The notes below the pieces were generated by a model. That model did no database searches. It saw nothing but the letters and a program-made list of their open reading frames with translations, and was not told the DNA's origin. DNA of 64,000 nt, taken from positions 1,488,001-1,552,000 of the forward strand of contig NZ_JAGIXS010000001.1 of assembly GCF_030014915.1 (NCBI RefSeq), written 5' to 3'. The translations under genes were made by a program, and so were the position numbers. Each line of letters opens with the position of its first letter. Position 1 is the stretch's first letter. The stretch comes from Pelomonas sp. V22 (GTDB lineage: Bacteria > Pseudomonadota > Gammaproteobacteria > Burkholderiales > Burkholderiaceae_C). Positions 44,195-56,004 of the stretch are shown here, one piece after another.

Positions 44195-45187
44195 ATGGCC
44201 ATCCAGTGGTTCCCGGGTCACATGAATTCGACCCGCAATGCGATCAAGGAACGCATGAAGGGCGGCATCGACGTGGTGATCGAGCTGCTCGACGCCCGCC
44301 TGCCCGGCTCCAGCAGCAACCCGCTGCTGCGTGAATTGACGGAAGCAAAGCCCAGCCTCAAGGTGCTGAACAAGCAGGACCTGGCCGACCCCGCGCGCAA
44401 TGCGCTGTGGCTGGCGCATTTCCAGGCGATGCCCGAGACCCGCGCGATGGTGCTGGACACCTCGATGGTGGCGCCGGCCAAGGCGCTGGCGGCCGAGTGC
44501 CGGGCGCTGGCGCCCAACCGGGGCGGCATGGCCAAGCCGCTGCGCGTGCTGATTTGCGGCATTCCGAACGTCGGCAAGTCCACCCTGATCAACACCTTGA
44601 TGGGCAAGAAGTCGACCAAGACCGGCGACGAGCCGGGCATCACCAAGGTCGAGCAGAAGCTGGTGCTGGAGAACGACTTCTACCTGTTCGACACGCCCGG
44701 CATGCTGTGGCCGCGCATCAGCGTGGCGCAGAGCGGCTACAACCTCGCGGCGAGCGGCGCCATCGGCCGCAATGCCTTCAGCGAGGAAGAGGTGGCGCTG
44801 GAGCTCTTGACCTATCTGCGGCACGAGTACCCGGCCGCCATCGAGGGGCGCTACAAGCTCGGCGCCGCTGCCTACGAGCTGGACGACGAGGGCCTGCTGA
44901 CCGCCATAGGCCGCAAGCGCGGCGCGGTGATGAGCGGCGGCCGCGTCAACCTGCAGAAGGCGTCCGAGGTGCTGATCTACGAATTCCGCCAGGGCATCCT
45001 CGGACGCATCACGCTGGAGACGCCTGAGCAGTTCGCGCAGTGGTGCAAGGCGGCCGAAGCCAGCGACGCGGCACGCGCGCAGAAGCTCGCTGACCGCAAG
45101 GCCCGCCGCAAAGGCGTGGACAGCCGCGCCGCCGACCGTGCCGCGAGAGCCGCTGCTGCTGGCGAGGACCCCGGCACCGAAGACTGA
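44195..45187 (+). CDS. Ribosome biogenesis GTPase YlqF/RbgA
   Basis: A 330-residue circularly permuted GTPase. The order G4 (NKQD), G1 (GIPNVGKST), G2/G3 (DTPGMLWP) and the start MAIQWFPGHM are typical of YlqF/RbgA, which matures the large ribosomal subunit. The C-terminal tail is rich in Ala, Asp and Arg and probably disordered. Its stop abuts the stop of the convergent histidine kinase gene with no gap. Confidence 0.94.
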   Translation: MAIQWFPGHMNSTRNAIKERMKGGIDVVIELLDARLPGSSSNPLLRELTEAKPSLKVLNKQDLADPARNALWLAHFQAMPETRAMVLDTSMVAPAKALAAECRALAPNRGGMAKPLRVLICGIPNVGKSTLINTLMGKKSTKTGDEPGITKVEQKLVLENDFYLFDTPGMLWPRISVAQSGYNLAASGAIGRNAFSEEEVALELLTYLRHEYPAAIEGRYKLGAAAYELDDEGLLTAIGRKRGAVMSGGRVNLQKASEVLIYEFRQGILGRITLETPEQFAQWCKAAEASDAARAQKLADRKARRKGVDSRAADRAARAAAAGEDPGTED

Positions 45188-48163
<2,976 letters not shown>

Positions 48164-48285
48164 CCAGCACTCCCTGACGGCGTCATTCAGTGGACGCCTT
48201 TGCCACAACGATAAGCGCAAACGCTGTTGCGGGCATGCGGCATGGGCCTAGCATGGGCCTCTTGCCCCGCAAAAGAGCGCCATTC

Positions 48286-49464
48286 ATGACATTGCCCCTC
48301 TTTCCTTCGGCCTGGATGAGCGAGGAACACCGCCTGCTGCAGGACAGCGTGGCGCGCTTCTTCCGCGAGCGCTGGGTACCGCGTTCGGCCGAATGGCGCG
48401 AGGCCGGCCTGATGGGTCGCGACACCTGGCTGGAAGCCGGCGCCACCGGCCTCTTGTGCGCCGGCATGCCCGAGGCCTATGGCGGCGGTGGCGGCGACTT
48501 CGGCCATGAAGCCGTGATCCTGCTGGAGCAGGCGCGGGCCAATCTCAGCGGCTTCGGCGGCGGCCTGCATTCGGCCATCGTCGCGCCCTACCTGCTTCAT
48601 CACGGCAGCGAGGAACAACGGCAACGCTGGCTGCCGAGGATGGCGCGCGGCGAGTTGGTAGGCGCCATCGCCATGACCGAACCCGGCACCGGCTCCGACC
48701 TGCAAGGCATACGCACCCAGGCCCGCCGCGAGGGCGACGACTACCTGCTCAGCGGCCAGAAGGTCTTCATCACCAATGGCCAGAACGCCAACCTCGTCAT
48801 CGTGGTCTGCCGCACCGGCGGCGAGGCGGGAGCGCGCGGCATCTCCTTGCTCGTCGCCGAGGTGGAGAACGCGGACGGCTCGCTGCGCGATGGCTTCCGC
48901 CGTGGCCGCAACCTCGACAAGATCGGCATGAAGGCCCAGGACACCTCGGAGCTGTTCTTCGACGGCCTGCGCGTGCCGGCCGCCAACCTGCTCGGCGGCG
49001 CGAGCGGCGCCGAAGGCCAGGGCTTCTTCCAGCTGATGCAGGAGCTGCCGCAGGAGCGCTTGATCATCGCGGTCAGCGCCATCGGTGCGATGGAGCGGGC
49101 CCTCGCAGACACCGTGGCCTACACCAAGGAGCGCCAGGCCTTCGGCAAGGCCGTGTGGGAGTTCCAGAACACGCGCTTCAAGCTGGCCGAGGTGCAGAGC
49201 CAGGTGCTGGCCGCGCGTGCCACGGTCGATGCTGCGATACAGGCACATCTGAAGGGTGAGCTCGATGCCGCCCGCGCGGCCCTGGTCAAGGCCTGGGCCA
49301 CCGACCTCGCCTGCACGGTGATGGACGAATGCCTGCAGCTCTTTGGCGGCTACGGCTACATGATGGAGGTCCCGATCGCCGAGCTCTATGCCGATGCCCG
49401 GGTGGCGCGTATCTATGGCGGCACCAACGAGATCATGAAGGAACTGGCGTCTCGCTTCATGTGA
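48286..49464 (+). CDS. Acyl-CoA dehydrogenase
   Basis: A 392-residue FAD enzyme catalysing the first step of beta-oxidation. It shows IAMTEPGTGSDL, the FITNGQ block, ARGISLLVAE, the FAD motif QLFGGYGYMMEVPIAEL and the C-terminal RIYGGTNEIMKEL. Chain-length preference is not evident. It heads an operon with a thiolase and a FadB-like enzyme, so this set probably degrades medium or long acyl-CoA. ATG 48286 follows AAAGAG; upstream in-frame codons are unlikely. Confidence 0.93.
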   Translation: MTLPLFPSAWMSEEHRLLQDSVARFFRERWVPRSAEWREAGLMGRDTWLEAGATGLLCAGMPEAYGGGGGDFGHEAVILLEQARANLSGFGGGLHSAIVAPYLLHHGSEEQRQRWLPRMARGELVGAIAMTEPGTGSDLQGIRTQARREGDDYLLSGQKVFITNGQNANLVIVVCRTGGEAGARGISLLVAEVENADGSLRDGFRRGRNLDKIGMKAQDTSELFFDGLRVPAANLLGGASGAEGQGFFQLMQELPQERLIIAVSAIGAMERALADTVAYTKERQAFGKAVWEFQNTRFKLAEVQSQVLAARATVDAAIQAHLKGELDAARAALVKAWATDLACTVMDECLQLFGGYGYMMEVPIAELYADARVARIYGGTNEIMKELASRFM

Positions 49465-49483
49465 GCGCTGCATGGGAGTCACA

Positions 49484-50689
49484 ATGTTTGATGCCTATCT
49501 GTTCGACCATGTGCGCACGCCGCGTGGCAAGGGCAAGAAGGACGGCAGCCTGCACCAGGCCAGCCCGGTCTGGCTCTTGCGCACGCTCTTGAAGGCGCTG
49601 CAGGAACGCCAGCAGCTGGACACTTCGCTGGTCGACGACGTGGTGCTCGGCTGCGTCACGCCGGTGGGCGAGCAAGGCGCCGACATCGCCCGTACCGCCG
49701 TGCTCGATGCCGGCTGGGCCGAGAGCGTGGCCGGCGTCACGCAGTCGCGCTTCTGTGCCTCAGGGCTGGAATCCGTCAACCTCGCTGCGGCCAAGGTGGC
49801 GAGCGGCTTCGAGAAGCTGGTGGTGGCCGGCGGCGTTGAATCGATGAGCCGCTGGCCCATGGGCAGCGACGGTGGCGCGTGGTTCATGGACCCGCGCATC
49901 AACCAGCTGATCGGCTTCATCCCCCAAGGCATCAGCGCCGACCTGATCGCGGCGCTGGAAGGTTTCAGCCGCGACGACGTCGATGCCTTCGCGGCCCGCT
50001 CACACCAGCGCGCCGCCGCCGCCCGCGAGGCAGGCAACTTCAGCCGCTCCATCGTGCCGGTGCACGACATCGCCGGCCTCACGCTGCTGGGCGAAGACGA
50101 GACCATCCGCCCCGGCACGACGGCAGAAACGCTGGCCCGTCTCGAGCCCTCGTTCGCCCTGATGGGCGGCATGGGCTTCGATGCCACGGCGCTGCGCAAG
50201 TACACGCAGCTCGAGCAGATCCCGCACATCCACCACGCGGGCAACTCTTCGGGCATCGTCGATGGCGCGGCCCTGATGCTGGTCGGTTCCAAGGCCGGTG
50301 GCGAGGCGGCCGGCTTGCGGCCGCGAGCGCGGATACGGGCAGCCGCCGTGGTCGGCTCCGAGCCCACCATCATGCTGACCGGCCCCACGCCCGCCTGCCG
50401 CAAGGCCCTGGCCCAGGCGGGGCTCAAGGCGTCGGACATCGACCTGTGGGAAATCAACGAGGCCTTCGCCGTCGTGCCCATGAAGACGGCGCGCGACCTC
50501 GGTGTCTCGCTGGACCAGGTCAACGTCAACGGCGGCGCCATCGCGATGGGCCATCCGCTCGGCGCCACCGGTTGCATCATCCTCGGCACCTTGCTGGAGG
50601 AACTGGAACGCCGCCATCTGAACATCGGCTGCGCCACGCTGTGCGTGGGCGGCGGCATGGGCATCGCCACCATCATCGAGAGGGTCTGA
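49484..50689 (+). CDS. Acetyl-CoA acyltransferase (thiolase)
   Basis: A 401-residue thiolase for the last step of beta-oxidation. The nucleophile Cys is in SRFCASGLE, the His in AMGHPLGATG, and the second Cys in TLCVGGGMGIA. NEAFAVVPMK is the usual NEAF signature. The start is ATG 49484, with GGGAGT directly upstream; the ATG at 49472 contains that site. It is 19 bases after the dehydrogenase and 2 bases before the fadB-like gene. Confidence 0.95.
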   Translation: MFDAYLFDHVRTPRGKGKKDGSLHQASPVWLLRTLLKALQERQQLDTSLVDDVVLGCVTPVGEQGADIARTAVLDAGWAESVAGVTQSRFCASGLESVNLAAAKVASGFEKLVVAGGVESMSRWPMGSDGGAWFMDPRINQLIGFIPQGISADLIAALEGFSRDDVDAFAARSHQRAAAAREAGNFSRSIVPVHDIAGLTLLGEDETIRPGTTAETLARLEPSFALMGGMGFDATALRKYTQLEQIPHIHHAGNSSGIVDGAALMLVGSKAGGEAAGLRPRARIRAAAVVGSEPTIMLTGPTPACRKALAQAGLKASDIDLWEINEAFAVVPMKTARDLGVSLDQVNVNGGAIAMGHPLGATGCIILGTLLEELERRHLNIGCATLCVGGGMGIATIIERV

Positions 50690-50691
50690 TC

Positions 50692-52848
50692 ATGGATGCG
50701 CTGCAATGCAAGCTCGAGGATGGCGGCGTGCTGATCGCCACCATGGACCTGCCTGGCCATGCGATGAACGTGCTCAACGACGAGCTGGCCCTGCCGCTCG
50801 CCGAGCTGGCCACGCGGCTGGAGTCCGATGCAGAAGTGAAGGCGCTGATCCTGCGTTCGGCCAAGCCCGACTTCCTCGCGGGTGCCGATGTGGACCGGCT
50901 GCACGCGCTCACCACGGCACAGGAGGCCTTCGAGGAATCGATGCGCTTCAAGGCCTTCATCCGCCGGCTGGAGCGCTGCGGCAAGCCGGTGGTGGCCGTG
51001 CTGAATGGACGCTGCCTCGGCGGCGGCCTCGAGATCGCGATGGGCTGCCATTGGCGCATCGTCGTCAACGACGGCAAGGCCCGCCTCGGCCTGCCCGAGG
51101 TCAAGCTGGGACTGCTGCCCGGCGGTGGCGGTACGCAGCGCTTGCCACGCCTGGTCGGCATGCAGCAGGCCTTGCAATGGATGATGGAGGGCACGGAGCT
51201 GCGTGCCGAGCCGGCGCTGGCGGCCGGCCTGGTGCATGAGCTGGCGGCCGATGCCGAGGAGGCGCTGTTCAAGGCCCGCGCCTGGATCGCGCAGCAAGGC
51301 AGCAAGAAGCCGCAGCAGCCCTGGGACGCGCCCAAGTTCCGTTATCCCGGCGGCGATTCGCGCTCGCCGGCGGTGGCACAGCTGATGTCGGTCGCACCTT
51401 CGATGGCCTCAAGCAAGAGCTGGGGCAACTACCCGGCCCTAACCCACATCCTGTCCAGCGTGTTCGAGGGGGGCCTGACCGACATCGACCGCGCGCTGGC
51501 GATCGAATCGCGCTACTTCGCCGCCTGCGTGACGACCCCGGCCTCGCGCAACCTGATCAGCACGCTCTGGTACCAGCTGAATGCGCTGAAGAAGGGCGCC
51601 TCGCGGCCGGCCGGCTACGAGCCCGGCAGGATACGCAAGCTGGGCGTGATCGGCGCCGGCATGATGGGCGCCGGCATCGCGCATGAGGCGGCGGCCAAGG
51701 GCATCTCGGTCGTGCTGCTGGACCAAAGCATGGAAGCGGCCGAGCGCGGCAAGCAGCATTCGCGCTGGCTGCTGGACAAGGACGTGAAGAATGGCCGGCG
51801 CACGAGCGAGCAGCGCGAGGCCCAGCTGGCCCTGATCACGCCCTGCAACGACTACCGCTACCTGGACGGCTGCGAGCTGGTGATCGAGGCGGTGTTCGAG
51901 GACCGCGCGGTGAAGGCCGTGGTCACAAAAACGGCGGAAGCCGTGCTCACGCCGGATGCGGTGTTCGCTTCCAACACCTCCACCCTGCCGATCACTGGGC
52001 TGGCCGAAGCCAGCCTGCGGCCGGAGCAGTTCATAGGCCTGCATTTCTTCTCGCCGGTAGAGAGGATGCCGCTGGTCGAGATCATCTGCGGCCAGCTGAC
52101 CAGCGAGGCCACGCTGGCCCGCGCCTTCGACTTCGTGCAGCAGATCGGCAAGACGCCCATCGTCGTCAACGATGCGCGCGGCTTCTACACCAGCCGGGTC
52201 TTCGCCACCTATGTGATGGAAGGCATCGCCCTGCTGGCCGAGGGCGTGCATCCGCGCGCCATCGAGGTGGCGGGCCAGCAGGCCGGCATGCCGATGCCGC
52301 CGCTGGCGCTGCAGGATGAGGTCAGCCTGAGCCTGGCGCTGCACGTGCTGGACCAGGCGCGCAGTGATCTCGAAGCGGCCGGCCAGGCCTGGCGCGAGCA
52401 TCCGGCCGAAGGCGCGTTGCGCCGCATGGCCGAGCTGGGCCGCATCGGCAAGAAGGCAGGCATGGGCTTCTACGACTGGAGCGACGAAGGCCGGCAGCTG
52501 TGGCCGGGCCTGGCCGAGCTCTTTCCGCTGGCGGCCGAGCAGCCGCCTCAGGCCGAGCTGATCGACCGGATGATGCTGGTGCAGGCCAATGAGGCGGCGC
52601 GCTGCCTCGAGGAAGGCGTGCTGCGCTCGGTGGCCGATGCCAACATCGGCTCGATTCTCGGCTGGGGTTTCGCGCCCTTCCAGGGCGGCGCGCTGCAGTT
52701 CATCAATGCGATGGGGCTACCGGCCTTCGTGACGCGCTGCCGCGAGCTCTCGGCCCGGCATGGCGAGCGCTTCGATCCCGCACCGCTGCTGGTGCGCATG
52801 GCCGAGCGGGGCGAGCGCTTCGAGGAGGGCGGGCCTAGTCGACCCTGA
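50692..52848 (+). CDS. Bifunctional enoyl-CoA hydratase/3-hydroxyacyl-CoA dehydrogenase
   Basis: A 718-residue FadB/FadJ-like enzyme. The crotonase half holds DFLAGADVDRL and GLPEVKLGLLPGGGGTQRLPR. The dehydrogenase half holds the NAD loop LGVIGAGMMGAGIAHEAA, GLHFFSPVERMPLVE and ARGFYTSRV. It hydrates enoyl-CoA and oxidises the 3-hydroxy product. The frame is open back to 49879 but overlaps the thiolase; ATG 50692 is used. Its 3' end overlaps the convergent MFS gene by 14 bases. Confidence 0.95.
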   Translation: MDALQCKLEDGGVLIATMDLPGHAMNVLNDELALPLAELATRLESDAEVKALILRSAKPDFLAGADVDRLHALTTAQEAFEESMRFKAFIRRLERCGKPVVAVLNGRCLGGGLEIAMGCHWRIVVNDGKARLGLPEVKLGLLPGGGGTQRLPRLVGMQQALQWMMEGTELRAEPALAAGLVHELAADAEEALFKARAWIAQQGSKKPQQPWDAPKFRYPGGDSRSPAVAQLMSVAPSMASSKSWGNYPALTHILSSVFEGGLTDIDRALAIESRYFAACVTTPASRNLISTLWYQLNALKKGASRPAGYEPGRIRKLGVIGAGMMGAGIAHEAAAKGISVVLLDQSMEAAERGKQHSRWLLDKDVKNGRRTSEQREAQLALITPCNDYRYLDGCELVIEAVFEDRAVKAVVTKTAEAVLTPDAVFASNTSTLPITGLAEASLRPEQFIGLHFFSPVERMPLVEIICGQLTSEATLARAFDFVQQIGKTPIVVNDARGFYTSRVFATYVMEGIALLAEGVHPRAIEVAGQQAGMPMPPLALQDEVSLSLALHVLDQARSDLEAAGQAWREHPAEGALRRMAELGRIGKKAGMGFYDWSDEGRQLWPGLAELFPLAAEQPPQAELIDRMMLVQANEAARCLEEGVLRSVADANIGSILGWGFAPFQGGALQFINAMGLPAFVTRCRELSARHGERFDPAPLLVRMAERGERFEEGGPSRP

Positions 52849-53992
52849 GCATCGCCAGCAGCAGCCCCATGCCCAGCACCAGCACGGCGCCGGTCAGCCA
52901 CAAGGCACCGGCATAGCCGCCGCTGGCTTGCACCATGGCGCCCGAGAGGGCCGGCGCACCGATCTGCGCCATGCCATAGCTGAGGGTCAGCCGCGCCATG
53001 GCCTTGCCCGGGTTGGCCGGCGAGCGCCGTCCGACCAGGGCCAGGGTCAGGCTGACGATGCCGATGAAGGTGGCTCCGTAGAGCAAGGCCCCGGCCAGCG
53101 CGGCGAACAAGCTGCCCGACAGCGCCGGCAGCAGCACGCCGATGGTCTGCAGCACAAAGGCCAGCAGCAAGGCCTGCACGTCGCCCAGGCGGCGCGCCAC
53201 GCGATCCCACAAAAACACCGCTGGCGTGGCCGCCACGCCGACCAGCAGCCAGGCCCAGGGCCCCTGCCCGGCCAGCAGCGGCTGGCGCTCGACGATGGCG
53301 ACGGTGAAGGTCGCATTGATCACGAAGCCCCAGCCGGCGCAGAAGTACATGGCGATCATCAGCGCCATCCAGCGCCGGGCCGGCGCGCTCGCTGCCGCGC
53401 TCGCTGCCGGCGGTGGCGCGGGCGGGCGCCAGGCCCAGGCCGGCACGAGGAAGATCAGGCCGATCAGCGCATAGCCCTTCCATTGATGCGCCCAGTCCAG
53501 CCGCAGCAAGGCCATGCCCATGGCGCCCAGGGCCGAGACCACGATGCCGAGCCCGAGGCCGGTGAAATGCAGGCCGAGCTCCGGCCGCCGGCCGGCCCGC
53601 ATCAGCCAGCCCAGCACCAGGCCGGAGCCGAGCAGCATGCCGGCCGCGCCACACAGGCCGCCCAGGTAGCGGGCCAGCGCCCAGACCCAGACATTCGGTG
53701 CCAGCGCCATCAGCACGCAAGAGAGCAGGGACAGCCACAGGCCATGGCTGTAGAGCCGCTGGCGCCAGCGCGGATCGTCGATCCAGGCGGCGATCAGCGC
53801 GCCGCTCATGTAGCCCGCATAGTTGATCGCGGCCAGCGCGCCAGCCATGGCGTCGCTGAGGCCAGCCTGCTGCTGCATCAGCGGCAGCATCGGCGTGTAG
53901 GCAAAGCGGCCGAGGCCTATGCACAGCACCAGGCCGGCGATGCCGCCGCTGACCACCTGCCAGGCTTCCAGGGACTTGGCGCTTGTTTGCAT
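52835..53992 (-). CDS. YbfB/YjiJ family MFS transporter
   Basis: A 385-residue integral membrane protein with about twelve hydrophobic segments. The start WQVVSGGIAGLVLCIGLGRFAYTPMLPLM and the GRRPELGLHFTGLGLGI segment are typical of the YbfB/YjiJ group of the major facilitator superfamily. Substrate unknown. It is convergent with the FadB-like gene and overlaps it by 14 bases. The frame is open further upstream into mtfA, but the first helix begins at this start. Confidence 0.85.
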   Translation of the reverse strand: MQTSAKSLEAWQVVSGGIAGLVLCIGLGRFAYTPMLPLMQQQAGLSDAMAGALAAINYAGYMSGALIAAWIDDPRWRQRLYSHGLWLSLLSCVLMALAPNVWVWALARYLGGLCGAAGMLLGSGLVLGWLMRAGRRPELGLHFTGLGLGIVVSALGAMGMALLRLDWAHQWKGYALIGLIFLVPAWAWRPPAPPPAASAAASAPARRWMALMIAMYFCAGWGFVINATFTVAIVERQPLLAGQGPWAWLLVGVAATPAVFLWDRVARRLGDVQALLLAFVLQTIGVLLPALSGSLFAALAGALLYGATFIGIVSLTLALVGRRSPANPGKAMARLTLSYGMAQIGAPALSGAMVQASGGYAGALWLTGAVLVLGMGLLLAMLRVD

Positions 53993-54126
53993 GGGGTCCG
54001 AGCGTAAGCGCAGAGCGCTACTTCGCGCTGACAGCTCGGCGACAGCCCCACGGCGTGCCCTTGAATTCCGGCCGCCCCCGCCCATCTGCGACGAATCACT
54101 TCTCGGATTCGGACACGACGAGCGCC

Positions 54127-54948
54127 ATGGCCCTGTTGCTGATCTTCCTCGCGGGCCTGCTCGGCATCGCCGCCCTGGTCGCCCCGCCGCTGTGGCGCCG
54201 CTACCGCCGGCACCAGCTGGCAAAACAGCCCTTCCCCCCCGCCTGGCGCCGCATCCTGCGCCGCCGCGTGCCCCAGGTCGCGCAGTTGCCGGCTGACCTG
54301 CAGTTGCGGCTCAAGGGCCTGATCCAGATCTTCCTGGCAGAGAAGCCCATCATTGGCTGCGCCGGCCTCGAGGTGAGCGATGAGATGCGCGTGACCATCG
54401 CGGCCCAGGCCTGCCTGCCGCTGCTGGGCGCAACGCGCGGCATGTACCCGGCCTTGCGCCAGGTCCTGCTTTATCCGGGCGCTTTCCTGGTGGACCGGCC
54501 GGTCAATGCGCCAGGTGGCGTGCTGCAAGACCAGCGCCGCGCGCTGGCCGGGGAATCATGGGTGCAAGGCCAGGTGCTGCTGTCCTGGCGTGATGTGCTG
54601 CAGGGCGCGGCCGACCCGGCCGACGGCCAGAACGTGGTGGTGCATGAGTTCGCCCACCAGCTCGACCAGCTGAAGGGCTTTGCCAATGGCGCGCCGCTGC
54701 TTCGCAGCCGCGAGGCCTACGAGCGCTGGAGCCGGGTGATGAGCGCTGAATATGCGGCCCTGCAATGGCGAAGCGCGCAGGGAGACGCGGGTCTGCTGAG
54801 CGCTTATGGGGCGACCGATCCGGCGGAATTCTTCGCCGTGGCCAGTGAAGTGTTCTTCGAGCAGCCGCGCGAGATGGCGGCGCTGCATCCGGCGCTGTAC
54901 GGGGAGCTGGCAGCGTACTACCGGCTCGACCCGCTCAGCTGGACCTGA
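54127..54948 (+). CDS. mtfA: M90 zinc peptidase MtfA-like
   Basis: A 273-residue protein with an N-terminal membrane helix (LLLIFLAGLLGIAALVAPPLW) and the zinc site VVVHEFAHQLDQLKG (HExxH), with the third ligand in PAEFFAVASEVFFEQP. The block PIIGCAGLEVSDEMRVTIAAQACLPLL fits MtfA, which in E. coli binds the Mlc repressor. Enteric MtfA is cytosolic, so the N-terminal helix is a difference. Confidence 0.85.
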   Translation: MALLLIFLAGLLGIAALVAPPLWRRYRRHQLAKQPFPPAWRRILRRRVPQVAQLPADLQLRLKGLIQIFLAEKPIIGCAGLEVSDEMRVTIAAQACLPLLGATRGMYPALRQVLLYPGAFLVDRPVNAPGGVLQDQRRALAGESWVQGQVLLSWRDVLQGAADPADGQNVVVHEFAHQLDQLKGFANGAPLLRSREAYERWSRVMSAEYAALQWRSAQGDAGLLSAYGATDPAEFFAVASEVFFEQPREMAALHPALYGELAAYYRLDPLSWT

Positions 54949-54958
54949 GGTGGCTTGT

Positions 54959-55198
54959 TCAGCCGCCGGGGCCGCGACGCTCGAGATGGCGGAACGTGAT
55001 CCGGCCCTTGCTCAGGTCGTAAGGCGACAGTTCCAGCGAGACGCGGTCACCGGCCAAGATGCGGATGTGGTTCTTCTTCATCTTGCCGGCGCTGTAGGCG
55101 ACCAGCTGATGGCCGTTGTCCAGCGTCACGCGGAAACGCGTGTCCGGCAGGACTTCGTCGACCTTGCCCTGCATCTCGATCAGTTCTTCCTTAGCCAT
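54959..55198 (-). CDS. infA: Translation initiation factor IF-1
   Basis: A 79-residue OB-fold protein, [19 protein letters not shown]..., ending HLERRGPGG. The family core [40 protein letters not shown] is intact. It differs from the ribosomal-operon infA in length, as is common in betaproteobacteria that keep two copies. ATG 55198 has GGAGA 6 bases upstream. Confidence 0.95.
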   Translation of the reverse strand: MAKEELIEMQGKVDEVLPDTRFRVTLDNGHQLVAYSAGKMKKNHIRILAGDRVSLELSPYDLSKGRITFRHLERRGPGG

Positions 55199-55297
55199 GC
55201 GATCTCCGTTGGCGCACCGCTTCCTGCGATGCGAGGCAAAACAAAACCGCCACAACGGCAAGCGTCGCAGCGGTGAATGCGGCGGAGTTTAGCAGAA

Positions 55298-55317
55298 CCG
55301 GGCGGATGACCGCCCGG
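55298..55317 (-). terminator. Possible terminator after the gene at 55336
   Basis: Perfect 8-bp GC stem (CCGGGCGG / CCGCCCGG) with an ATGA loop, 19 bases after the stop on the - strand. Only TT follows, so it is uncertain. Confidence 0.45.
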
Positions 55318-55335
55318 CCCTAATTCACGGCCGAC

Positions 55336-55920
55336 TCAGGCGCGTGCGCTGCTTGCCGCCTTGCGGGCCGCCGGCTTGCGCTTCTTGATCGCCAGATCGC
55401 CGGCCTCGGCCTGCCAGGTTTTGCTTTCCTGACGCTTGACCTTGGTGGCAGCGCGCTGGTACGCCTCTTCCGCCTTCTGCCGCATCTCTATCGCCTTCTG
55501 CAGCGCCTGCTGATAGCGCTCTATCGTGTAGGTGCTCTCGGAGGCGATGTAGACACTGGAGCGACGCGGCGACTCACCATAACGCGGCAACAAGACGCTG
55601 AAGCTGCAATCGCGCACATTCGGGCGACGCTCGCGCACGATGGGTCCGGAGATTCCCACCGGCAGATCGTTGCCCTTGTTGGCGTTGCGCTCAGGCTTGA
55701 GCCGTGTCGGTGCCGGCAGCTTGGCAATGCGCTTGCCCAACTCCGTATTGGCTGCCGCCAGTGCGCCACCGGCCCCACCTTCGAACTTGCTGTCCGAGTA
55801 GAACTTGGTGCCGCCGTAGCGGAGCTGCCAACCGTGGGTGGAGCGAGCGTCGATGCGCTGGATGCCTTGCGGCACCTTGAACTGCTCGCCGTTGTAGATC
55901 AGTACTTCTCTGAATTTCAT
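55336..55920 (-). CDS. Conserved hypothetical protein, possible DNA-binding
   Basis: A 194-residue basic protein. The first part (GIQRIDARSTHGWQLRYGGTKFYSDSKFEGGAGGALAAANTEL) has the three-strand-then-helix pattern seen in AP2-like and related DNA-binding domains. The C-terminal helix is rich in Lys, Arg and Ala (KKRKPAARKAASSARA). I do not know the family's role. It is upstream of infA on the same strand and divergent from the GGDEF-EAL gene. Confidence 0.7.
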   Translation of the reverse strand: MKFREVLIYNGEQFKVPQGIQRIDARSTHGWQLRYGGTKFYSDSKFEGGAGGALAAANTELGKRIAKLPAPTRLKPERNANKGNDLPVGISGPIVRERRPNVRDCSFSVLLPRYGESPRRSSVYIASESTYTIERYQQALQKAIEMRQKAEEAYQRAATKVKRQESKTWQAEAGDLAIKKRKPAARKAASSARA

Positions 55921-56004
55921 CTATGAGTATCCCAAGACTTCTGGACCACTCCCCTGTAGCGCTAGTGTAAGGTCCAAGAAGCATCGCAGGTGCACGGCAG
56001 TAAC

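Noticed and set aside
49879-50691. Upstream extension of the FadB-like frame
   Set aside because: It lies within the thiolase gene; the real start has family-conserved sequence.
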